This document shows positions 45,483-54,700 of a DNA stretch of 64,000 bases, one piece after another (position 1 is the stretch's first letter; every line of letters begins with the position of its first letter). The stretch comes from Pseudopyrenochaeta lycopersici. Taxonomy: Eukaryota > Ascomycota > Dothideomycetes > Pleosporales > Pseudopyrenochaetaceae. The position numbers and the translations under genes were made by a program. Under the pieces are notes generated by a model. It made no database searches, was not told the origin of the DNA, and saw nothing but the letters and a program-made list of their open reading frames with translations. The stretch is taken from positions 124,001-188,000 of the forward strand of contig NHZP01000002.1 of NCBI GenBank assembly GCA_003313425.1. The letters run 5' to 3'.

Positions 45483-45600
45483 ACTACAATCAACAACTCT
45501 TCACTACATCCACACAATACTTCACTACAGCAAACCACCTCTTCACTAAGTTCGAACAACATTTCAATACAATCAAACAACTCTTCGCTACACCCAAACG
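45483..45600 (+). repeat. CTTCACTACA-type short repeats in leader of ART-like gene
   Basis: Six or so imperfect copies of CAACTCTTCACTACATC and variants (CAATACTTCACTACAGC, CACCTCTTCACTAAGTTC, CAACTCTTCGCTACACCC), spaced ~20 bp, directly precede the ATG at 45623. They are pyrimidine/CA-rich, like fungal 5' leaders. A regulatory role is possible but not shown. Confidence 0.55.
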
Positions 45601-45622
45601 ACGAATACCGCAACATTTCAAA

Positions 45623-46135
45623 ATGCACAGCACTTCCCTCTTCCTCTGCTTCAGCCTGCTTACATCGCTCATAAGCGGTGTTGCAGCCCTCGGTACTATC
45701 TACCGAGGCGATACCCGCGGTCCTGATGAGATTAAGGCGGCCGGAGGTTTCAAGGCTAGGAGTACTACCGCGCCGACTTCAAAGAAAATATTGGATGACC
45801 ATGTAGGGGATACTTTGGGTGCCAACGATCCATTCGTCTCTTGCTCGACTAATATGGAGGTATCCAAAGAGTTCGGGGATTACCTCTACTTTCTCGACAG
45901 CTCTAAGATTACCAACAAAATCTGGGACGTTAACGCAGTGCTCGAGGACCCGGATGAAATGTTCAATTGGGAGATGGAACAAGCCGTGGAGCACTTCGTT
46001 CCTTGGGCGGCCGTTGTTTCCGTCCAGAAGAAGGAGGGTGGCATATTCAAGCCTATTACCAAGCCAGCTAAGCGGGCTCCATTCGCCCACGATGCCCGTG
46101 CTCGTGCTCGTGCGGCCCGTCTCGAAAGACTCTAG
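45623..46135 (+). CDS. Secreted ADP-ribosyltransferase-like protein (heat-labile-enterotoxin A / pertussis S1 fold), probably catalytically impaired
   Basis: 170 aa with a signal peptide (residues 1-22, ending GVAA) and a mature domain of the R-S-E mono-ADP-ribosyltransferase class, which transfers ADP-ribose from NAD+ to host targets. YRGDTR (R28) is the NAD-binding Arg strand and PDEIKAAGGF is the conserved following helix. VSCSTN (residues 72-77) corresponds to the S-T-S motif with Cys in the middle. In the E-x-E loop the protein has EQAV (E119-A121) before VPW, where relatives have EQEV. So the second, catalytic Glu appears replaced by Ala, although E117 or E123 might compensate. The C-tail is Arg/Ala-rich and likely disordered. 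Many fungi carry such secreted proteins, and their targets are mostly unknown. Single exon, stop TAG. Confidence 0.7.
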   Translation: MHSTSLFLCFSLLTSLISGVAALGTIYRGDTRGPDEIKAAGGFKARSTTAPTSKKILDDHVGDTLGANDPFVSCSTNMEVSKEFGDYLYFLDSSKITNKIWDVNAVLEDPDEMFNWEMEQAVEHFVPWAAVVSVQKKEGGIFKPITKPAKRAPFAHDARARARAARLERL

Positions 46136-46377
46136 ACGAAGAAACGGGGGACTGCATGTACCAACTAGGGAGGATGGCACTCTGAATGATATTGTTAAGC
46201 AGGGCTCGACGCCCAACGGGATAGACTTGAATTTTGTATTTTAGGCGCTAGCGTTACAATAAACACCCTTTTCTGTACAAACCATGGACATATCTGGCGT
46301 GAACTTGAACTTCCTCCTTAGATTAACCACTCTGTCTTCCGCCTCAACTACTATAACACACAGCTACGGGCTTACAA
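46136..46377. other. Short spacer
   Basis: A 3' flank between convergent genes. Nothing recognised. Confidence 0.4.
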
Positions 46378-47830
46378 TTAGCTCTCTTCATCTTTGTTCT
46401 CGTACATCTTTACTTCCTGTGCTTCAGCAGAGCGATCGCCATTACAGCGCAAAGTTAGAGCAGCAATAGCCTCAGGCTGATCCTTAAACAACTTCATAAC
46501 CTCCTCTAGAGGTATGCCCTTCGTTTCTGGAAGCGTGAAGAGCAGAACGATGTAGCCAAGTCCAGAGATAGCAGCGAACACTTCGAGTATTGCTGTCAGG
46601 TTTGAAATGATACTAGAAGAACTAGATGCAAAATTTAAGAGAAAGAAGTTCCATCCAATATTCACCAACGCATATGGTGTCACCTGTACATAAACCAAGT
46701 CGGCCAGTGCAAGGACTAAATGCGCAAGCGCACCCGTTTTCTCTTGAGATGATTTGGAAAAACCTCGGATTAGAACACGTTTCTCCAGACGTCCGCAACT
46801 AAATTGTACGTGGCATTGAAGCCGAATAAAGCAGCCGTCCTTAGAAATCTAATCGCCTTACGGCCTAGGTTGGTTCTGGAGTGTTTGACGGCCGCGGCTT
46901 TGACGATGAGGCACGCGCAGCAGCCCCTGATACTATTAAGTATGATTAGGTGACGACAAACAATGTCGGCAAGGACGGCTCCGATAAGATGACAAGGTAT
47001 TACGACGTTACTCATCCGCCTTGTAGGAAGAGTTGTTGTCGTACATGGTAACTAAGGTCAGTGTAGAACGTAGGCCTATAATTGTTGATAACACGAGCTA
47101 CTATAGACAAGCTGAGGAAGCAGTAGAAGCATGTAATGGAGATACGGCGTCGGTATGAAGGCTTACTAAACATTGACAACTAGTAGTAAGCCTTTTCAGG
47201 TGAATGACTTATCTGTAACGTCTCCAACGTCTAGCTAATAGCAGTTTGTTTCTTAATATTCATAAGCTCCGGCATAAGTTAGTCGTCGTCGCTCTTCATC
47301 GTGTACAATTTACAATGAGAGCTATTGCTTCTTCAGCTTCTTTTGTAGCATCTACTACCAAAGGCTTTCAGGCGACAGAAACGCGATGATAATTAATAGA
47401 CTCGGCTAAATGAGGTACATGCCCAAAGGCTCTTCTCTTGCGTGGTTGGTCTTCCCGCGTGTCTAAACTCAACGCATATTTACGCAGTAAGACTACTTAG
47501 TTCTGATAAAGGCAAGTTTAATTCTATAAAGAAACCTTGATCCTTTGGCGGATTTAGCTCTGTATTGTACGCTGGAGGGAGAAAGAGAAAATTAAATGAA
47601 TCTCTCCGCGATGAACATGCTAATGCTGTTTGCTCTGACTATTGGCGTGCCGCTGAAAAGTCCTCCTACCCTGTTGGAGTAGATTCCTGCTTTCCAGCTG
47701 CACCAGTCCAGCACAATAGCAGTTAGGGCGACGTTGATCGCTGCACCTGCTTGAATGGCACCCGAGGTTGAACCTGAAATGTTGAAAAGGTTGCCCGTCA
47801 CTCCCCCTTCAGCGTTGAGCAGGCCTATGT
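46378..47830 (-). pseudogene. MFS sugar transporter, broken into fragments
   Basis: Minus-strand pieces in the right order: 47592-47801 has GAIQAGAAINVALTAIVLDW (TM2/loop region of hexose transporters). 46770-47015 runs into SEVFPNHLKRKR, the P-E-S/E-x-FP-x-H-L-R-x-K-G signature, with an in-frame TAA just before it and others after. 46378-46698 carries VTPYALVNIGWNFFLLNF and LPETKGIPLEEVMKLF, the final helix and PETKG motif of sugar porters. The last two pieces are joined by a frame change. Most of TM3-TM9 is missing or unrecognisable between 47020 and 47590. It was once a quinate/hexose-type permease and is now non-functional. Confidence 0.75.
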
Positions 47831-49429
47831 ATTATAGGAAGACGGTTTGACCGAGGGTCACGGAATTGATGAACGTTGGATAGCTAGACTCGAACGATTA
47901 GTAAGAAGTTCAATAACACGTGGAAACGAGGAAGCAACTCGCTTGAAGCGTACCTGAAGCAAAGAGACGAAGAAACAAATGAAGAAACTTTTAGTGTAGT
48001 TTGCTTGCATTTGAATATATCGGAAGTATCAATCATTCAGACACAGGTAGTACAACAGCACTGAACTTCAACAGCTTCAAGCAATTCTCAAACAGATTTA
48101 TAAATATCTGTGGTCGAAGTAGTGATCGGGTATCTACCAACTGAGGCCTCGTCTCGACTAACACTATACTCGTGCACCGCGTTTATGCCCGCAGTCTCCA
48201 ACGGTATACTGTTCCGTGAGCTTAAACACACATAGACAAGCTTTTTGGCTGGATTTACCTGTTGTTCTGAGCTTGTGTTGTAGGAGAATCTTTGCCGTGG
48301 CTCGTGAGGCAGCGGACTAAACTGTGAACAGGATTGGTCTATCGCGCAACTCCATGTAATGTTGATGATTGTCGAAAAGTGCTTACGTTCTATTTTGTCC
48401 GTAGGATAGATTATTGATGAAGAGTGTGGAAACACAGCCGGAAGGGTTGAGACCAGCTTGCCTTGATTTGATTTCGTTATCGGAGAGGTACTGCAGGCCT
48501 GAGAAGTCACAAAGTCGTTCCGAGAGCGCCTGAAGAGCCTGCAAATGTTTAAAGAGGCCAAATTTTTCCAGAGTGAGTCAGTGTTCAACCATCGTGCATC
48601 CTCTTGTGAAGGGTTAATATCCGCTAAGCTACCTCTACGGCTGCAGCACAACGATGGGGGAGTGACGATGGGGTCAAAGATCCTCTTGAGCTGGATAGAA
48701 TCATGACCTAAGTTAGTGATAGGCTTTCTAGTCTGCTTATTGTCAATCGGCATCGTTTGTGGCGCCCCACTTCGTCGATATCTCAACTCAACTGTATCAT
48801 CTCCCACGCGGATCACTCTACAGACACACACCTTGCCATTGTTGGCGCTAGAGAAACAACCAAAGTCAAAGTCGGCGCATAAGAATGAAGACCAACGTTT
48901 TACGACTTGAAAAAAGCACAGAGCGCGAAAAATTGCGCAAAAAGTCGTCGCCGCTTTTTCATATTTGATCATTGACATCCCCAGTTGGTGGGTGGAAGCA
49001 ACGCCGCTATCGAGCAATATTCCAAACATGATTATATTTTCACCTTGAATTGTGAGGATAGATAGCATGATTAAGAGCTCACAATTTGAAGTGCCGGGCT
49101 TCAAAAACCACGAGACTGTCCATCCGCCTGCAGTATTGATTACACTCCCATCGCGCTGTTCCCCGAGTAAGCATTGTACAACAAATCAAGCTGCTGTATC
49201 CGGACCCAATAGGCCGCTACTCACAAGTGAAATCCCGAGTGACGAATTGTATCATAGGTGTAGCCGCCTAAGATGGTGAGGATTGAGGCTGTGTAGGACA
49301 AGCCGGGGTACTCAGCCCCCTCCTTTACGTTTAGGCTGACTGCAAGCGTAATACAGTCCGGGGGCAATGGTCGTTACTTCAACAGGATTGCTCACGTGGT
49401 CAATGAACATGAAAAGGGTACGTGTATGA
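47831..49429. other. Intergenic with one long unexplained ORF
   Basis: No recognised gene. It includes the 338-codon minus frame listed separately (48088-49104). Confidence 0.4.
48088..49104 (-). CDS. Orphan open reading frame, up to 338 codons
   Basis: A 1-kb uninterrupted minus frame, which is unusual for non-coding DNA of this composition. The first codon is TTG; internal ATGs (for example before LSILTIQGENIIMFGILL) give somewhat shorter products. It is rich in Ser, Cys and Ile, with no signal peptide, no clear TM helix and no domain I can name. It lacks the codon regularity of neighbours. It may be an orphan gene, a relic or chance; I lean to chance or relic. Confidence 0.25.
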   Translation of the reverse strand: MKPGTSNCELLIMLSILTIQGENIIMFGILLDSGVASTHQLGMSMIKYEKAATTFCAIFRALCFFQVVKRWSSFLCADFDFGCFSSANNGKVCVCRVIRVGDDTVELRYRRSGAPQTMPIDNKQTRKPITNLGHDSIQLKRIFDPIVTPPSLCCSRRGSLADINPSQEDARWLNTDSLWKNLASLNICRLFRRSRNDFVTSQACSTSPITKSNQGKLVSTLPAVFPHSSSIIYPTDKIERKHFSTIINITWSCAIDQSCSQFSPLPHEPRQRFSYNTSSEQQVNPAKKLVYVCLSSRNSIPLETAGINAVHEYSVSRDEASVGRYPITTSTTDIYKSV

Positions 49430-49438
49430 TATAAATAG
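49430..49438 (+). promoter_or_regulatory. TATA box
   Basis: TATAAATAG lies 80 bp upstream of the ATG at 49510, the usual fungal distance. The same nonamer occurs upstream of the gene at 61060. Confidence 0.5.
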
Positions 49439-49509
49439 GAATTCTTGCGCTATTTTTAACTCAAACTGCATCCCTCCACACTGTGTGTTGAAAGCACGTG
49501 ACCTTCAAT

Positions 49510-49958
49510 ATGACGAAACTTCTTGTTATGTTCACCGTGGCGAGGATTTTGATACATCCAGTTAAGTCTTTGGCTATCTCTCATCCTAATTCGACATCAT
49601 CGGCATTATTTGACGACAACAAATCTCCCGCGGAATGGTCAAACGAAGCTATCATCGGCCTATCAGCACTTTTGATCCCGTTACTTTGCCTTCTGAACAG
49701 CCTCATTCGGCCAAGCTTCCGGAACCGGATATGCGCCCGCATATGCAAAACCTCCGACTGTAAGACTCTAGGTTGATTGTGATCTTTATACGATGCTGAC
49801 CTTGCCTCAACGCAGCATCTTCGACAAATCTCCTACAATCTAAATTGGTAGCACCACGAATATGGTCTGAGAAATGGCAGCGAGATCGTGACGAGATACG
49901 ACGGCAACAGCAGGAAGAGTATACCAAGTTGCTTCAGATCAGGAAGGGGAAGTATTGA
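49510..49958 (+). CDS. Small signal/transmembrane protein, 130 aa
   Basis: Two exons, 49510-49759 and 49816-49958; the 56-bp intron has donor GTAAGA, branch-like GCTGACC and acceptor GCAG. The N-terminal MTKLLVMFTVARILIHPVKS looks like a signal peptide. A short lumenal/extracellular part with an N-glycosylation site (HPNSTSS) follows, then one hydrophobic helix (IIGLSALLIPLLCLLNSLI) and a positively charged tail (RPSFRNRICARICK). The second exon adds a basic helix, KWQRDRDEIRRQQQEEYTKL, ending RKGKY. This predicts a type I single-pass membrane protein with a ~60-residue cytosolic charged tail. I recognise no family. TATA box, clean intron and membrane topology together support a real gene. 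Confidence 0.6.
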
Positions 49959-51762
49959 TTGACTCAAATCTCCCGCGCGTATTTCTAGTGAACACCAGCG
50001 TTGAATGTGCCCTGCTTGTCTCAATGCTTGCGGCTTTTCTGACGGTACGTCATGATGCTGGTTAAGGCGTGAAGCACCTAAGGCTCAAGGAGCATTGCGA
50101 CTGCGATGCATGATCACTGAAGTTGAGGCAATGAAATACACCGCCTACCCTGCAACAGCAATTCACAACGTGATAAGACTCGGAGATGTGTGACCTCTCA
50201 TTCCCGAACCCAGAACTGCGAGATTGTGCTGAACCACCTTGTTAACTCTGCGACACTTTGCTGAAAATGACAGAAATTGTGATAAGAAATAGAATGACTG
50301 CGATGGAACAATGATAAAACTACTTCTCTGCTATAAAATTTGCAGAAAACCAAAACAAGCTGTCGCCATTCTACTAGGCGCGACTCCAGTGCACCTGAGC
50401 GCGTTGACCGAGGTATCTCGCAGCTTCCCATTTGATATTGATAACGAATATTCTGGTCGTAGGATAACTTTATACAGCAGAAATAGCGAATCTGCAGTTG
50501 TGATTGGAGCAAAAATTCCCTCATTGTGGGCCGAATTCTGTAGCCACGTAACTTCAGTTCCGACTAAGTCGCATTACTAGCACGAGAAGCGGAGAAGAGG
50601 AAGGCCACTAACGAACTGACGATACCGTAGAAGTTTGTGGAGATCAGTCAGGTACTAGAAAGACACTTTTAAAGAAAAAATGTTCCCTACAGATCGCAGT
50701 TTGGTGGAATGGTGTATGTGCACATGTCATGTGCGAGGCACTAAGGACAAGCTTTTCGGCACTAACTCGCACCGGTATCACGGGGCTTGTCCGCGAATGT
50801 GAAGAGATCCGACATCCAGAACATCCAAAATTCTAACTAGCCATTAGCACACTCGCAGATGAGTTATCTCTCGTTAAGGCTGTTGTAAGAAATGTTGAGG
50901 CTAATTCCACGTGGTGGGGGCCGGGGCTATTTCGCCTATTGACCAAGGCAGGGTTACCTTGGTCATCTCCGTGAGATGCGCAATTCACCGACCCAACCCC
51001 AAAGTTCCGAGGGGCTCAATAGAACCAAGAATGATCTACAAGGCGATGGCGGAAGTATTCAAATCAACTGATCTTTAGAAATGACACACGTTCTTTACGA
51101 GCCATCTGTATATCTCGAAGAAGCTTTGGTCGATGTCTTGCTCGCGCTAATATTCAGCCGAAATACCAACGAGATCATTTAAATTAAAGCGCCACAGGTG
51201 TTCTAAGTGACTCGGTCCAGCGCCATCTGCCAGCGTACCACGGATACACAAGATGTATCAACGGGAAGTGTTACTCCTAATCCGATCAGGAGTTTGCCAG
51301 CCTCACGATGCCGGAAATATCTCGTGAATACCTTTGTTTCATGTTCCGACCTGCTACGAACGACTCCTGCACTTCAGCTAGAAAAGTCGACACACCACTG
51401 TTAACTTCAGCCGCTCGTAAAGTATTCTCATTGACGGCCATTAGTCCTTATCCAGTTTCTTAGACCTAGGCATGTATTCATCCGATATCGCGACACGATT
51501 CAGATGGTGGCTGTATTGACTTGCTAGTCAAATGCGACCTACCTGGTTCTTAGTCTTGCCCTTACGGACTATCCGATCATCTCATTGACAAGATAGCAAG
51601 CGGATATCCGAGGCGTCAGAAGGGAACTAACGCGGCAGGCAAACTACATCCCATTCAGAGACCCACATATATCCCCGCGACGATCTTTTTGCACAGAGTG
51701 CCATCGACCTTCGTTTCTATACCCTAACTGTCACCCCTAAGCCGACCAGATTGCCACTCGTT
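49959..51762. other. Intergenic, possible decayed gene
   Basis: No complete gene supported. A plus stretch at about 50700-50930 reads protein-like with a single TAA (segments ITGLVRECEEIRHPEHPKF and LAISTLADELSLVKAVVRN), so an eroded helical protein is possible. The rest, including the pectinesterase promoter, shows nothing I can name. Confidence 0.3.
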
Positions 51763-54700
51763 ATGCGTCGTTTTATTCTTGCTGCCCTCTTAGGGTATAC
51801 TGTTGCACAGAGCAGTACTCCTGATGCTAACATTTGCCATTCTAATCACAGCTGCCCTTCGATCAACCTCAATCCTACACCCGTATCGTCAACACTGTCC
51901 CAGCCTTCTAGCACAACATCCAAGACTTCGAGTGGCCCAAAGTCTGCTATTACAGTCGCTACGGATGGCTCAGGGCAGTTCACAGCAATCAATGCTGCTA
52001 TAAGTGCGGCTCAAATCAGCAGCATTCCTACCGTCACAGTTCTATCGGGAACATATACTGAGGCAGTCACAATCCTTGGTACGGCTACTGTAACTGTCGT
52101 GGGTGCCACTGCAAGTGCTGCTGCAGACTGGTCGCAGAATCAGGTCACTATTTCATATCCTTCAACTCCTTTCAGCGTCGGTACCAGTAATGCAAAAGGT
52201 GTCACTATACGGAACATCAATATCATCAACTCCGCTACCACGCCTCCATCCGCTGTCGCAGCCGCTCTTTCCTTGAGAGGTTACAATATTGCGTTCTATG
52301 GATGCTCCATCGTCTCACCTGGTGCCACCTTAGTCACCGCCTCATACGGCCTAACATTTTTCGCAAACTCGTACATCGAGGGCTCGGACAAGCTATTCTA
52401 CAATGTGCCGACCATCTACGTCTACAAATCGACTATCGTTCCCCTGTCATCTGGCGCCAGCATCGTATACAACAAGGGTGCTACGCTCAGTGGCACCTTC
52501 TATAATTCGACTGTTGTCCTCGACTCCAGCTCTATTCAGCAAAAACCGAGGTACTCCACTGCCGGTGTTTTCTTGGCAGCCCCTAATAATGCAGGCGCTG
52601 TGGCAATTTTTAAGAATACTGCGATGGGAAGGTTGATCGCTGCTGCTGGTATTCACACCTCTGCTGCTTCAATCTCGTCTTTCTATGGTGAATTTGGAAC
52701 AACTGGCCCAGGCTCACATATTAGCAACTCTGCTTCTCGAGCAAGTTACGACGTTCTCCTAACGGAAGACCAAGTTTCGCGATTCGCCATTGACAAGGTC
52801 TATTTCAATGCGTTTACTCCTTTTGGTAGCTCTTCTCTCTCTTGGATTGACCCAGATGTCCTCAATGCTGTGCAAAGCTCAAACACCATCCAACCTGGCC
52901 TAGTCTCGTCCACCTCTCTGGCCTTATCATCAACCAGCGCAGCAAGCTCCGACATCTTATCAAGCTCCACTTTTGCCGTCTCGGGAACCGCCAGTTCAAC
53001 TATCTCAGCCAGCTCTACAATATCGTCGGACACTACTTCTATCAGCCAGGCCACCATCAGCCAGACCACTTCAGCCAGCTCTATAACAGTATCAGACTCT
53101 GCTCATACAGGCTCAACAACTATAAGTCAGTCTGTTCCAGTCAACCCAACGATGGTATCAAGCTCTTCCTCTACTGGCTCAGGTACAGTAAGCTCCACGT
53201 CTGTCGCTTCGACCTGCTCTGCTGCACTACCGTCTAGCACTCTCGTTGTCTCCAAAAACCCAGGTCCTTGCGAGTACATCAACGTGACATCCGCTATCAA
53301 TGCGCTACCGAATGATAGCAAAGCATACACAATCCAGATTGGGGCCGGCACCTATGTGGAGCAGATATCTATCACTCGGAAGGGAAAGGTGACCTTGGTC
53401 GGTGCCACCAATTTCACAAGCGACTACACGCAGAACTTGGTCAGGATAGAGATATCCAGAGGCGAGCTGACCAGTGCTGGCAAGAATGAAGAGACACCCA
53501 TCATCTATGCCAAAAAGACAGGTGATAACTCTGGCTTGGCAGTCTACAATATCGACTTCGTCAACACATACCCACAAACCCGTGACACTGCAGCTCTGGC
53601 TGCCGACTTCTATGGAGCTAATATTGCAGCATACGGATGTTCATTTATTGGATTCCAAGACACCTTACTCGCAAACAAAGGTACACAAGTATTCAGCAAC
53701 TGCTATATCGAAGGCAGTGTAGATTTCATCTGGGGTTTCTCTACGGCCTACTTTCACCAGTGTATGATTGTCACAAACACTCCCGGCTCATGTATTGCTG
53801 CGCAGTCCCGATCTAGCGCAGATGTTGCTGGAGGCTATGTGTTCGAGTCCTGCATGGTCACTTACACCTCAACATATGGAAGTTTGTATGGGCAAAGCTT
53901 CCTCGGCCGCCCCTATTCACAATTCTCGGTTGCTGTTTATATGAATTCGTATATCGATAAACATATCAAGGACGCCGGTTGGTCTGTTTGGTCTAAAGGC
54001 AGTCCTCAAACATCTGGCGTCATGTTCGGTGAATTCAACAACTCGGGCCCCGGATCATGGCAGGCTTCTACACAACGAGCCAGCTTTGCAACCAATTTAA
54101 CAGAAACTCAGGCTGCACAATATAAACTTGCTGCATGGGTTGGAGATACATCATGGCTAGACATGGCTGCGTACAACTCAGTCCCTTCGTATAGTCTGAC
54201 CGGCCCCTCGATAAACTCATCGCCCACTAATAGCACTACAATTGGCTCTACCACTAGCGCTGTAGTTAATGCTCACCCTGAAAACGGGACTATACCATCT
54301 GTTGGTGCTGTTATTGTTTCTGTCGATGGGAGCCACGACGCTATGTTCACGACTATCACAGCCGCACTTGCATCGCTCCCGAAAGACGCTACCAACCAGA
54401 CAATTTTCATATATCCCGGTACTTATAATGAACAAATTCCTTCGATCAATCGTCCAGGTGCAGTCAGGGTCGTCGGTTACACTAGCGGCAATCCTGGTCA
54501 ATCGTACAAAGACAACCAGGTCACTATCACTTACTCGCGCGGTCTCTCCATATCTCCTCTGCCTGTGGGCCATTCCAATGCAGAGACTGCAACTTTCGCA
54601 ACTGCATCGAGCAGGATAAGTCTATACAATATCAACATGATAAATACCGACAATCTCGATGGCTCTCAATTGAATTACGTCACCCTTGCGGCCTCTATCT

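Noticed and set aside
48716..48910. Plus frame with signal-peptide-like start MIGFLVCLLSIGIVCGA
   Set aside because: It begins with GTG and not ATG, and no upstream exon with a suitable donor was found.
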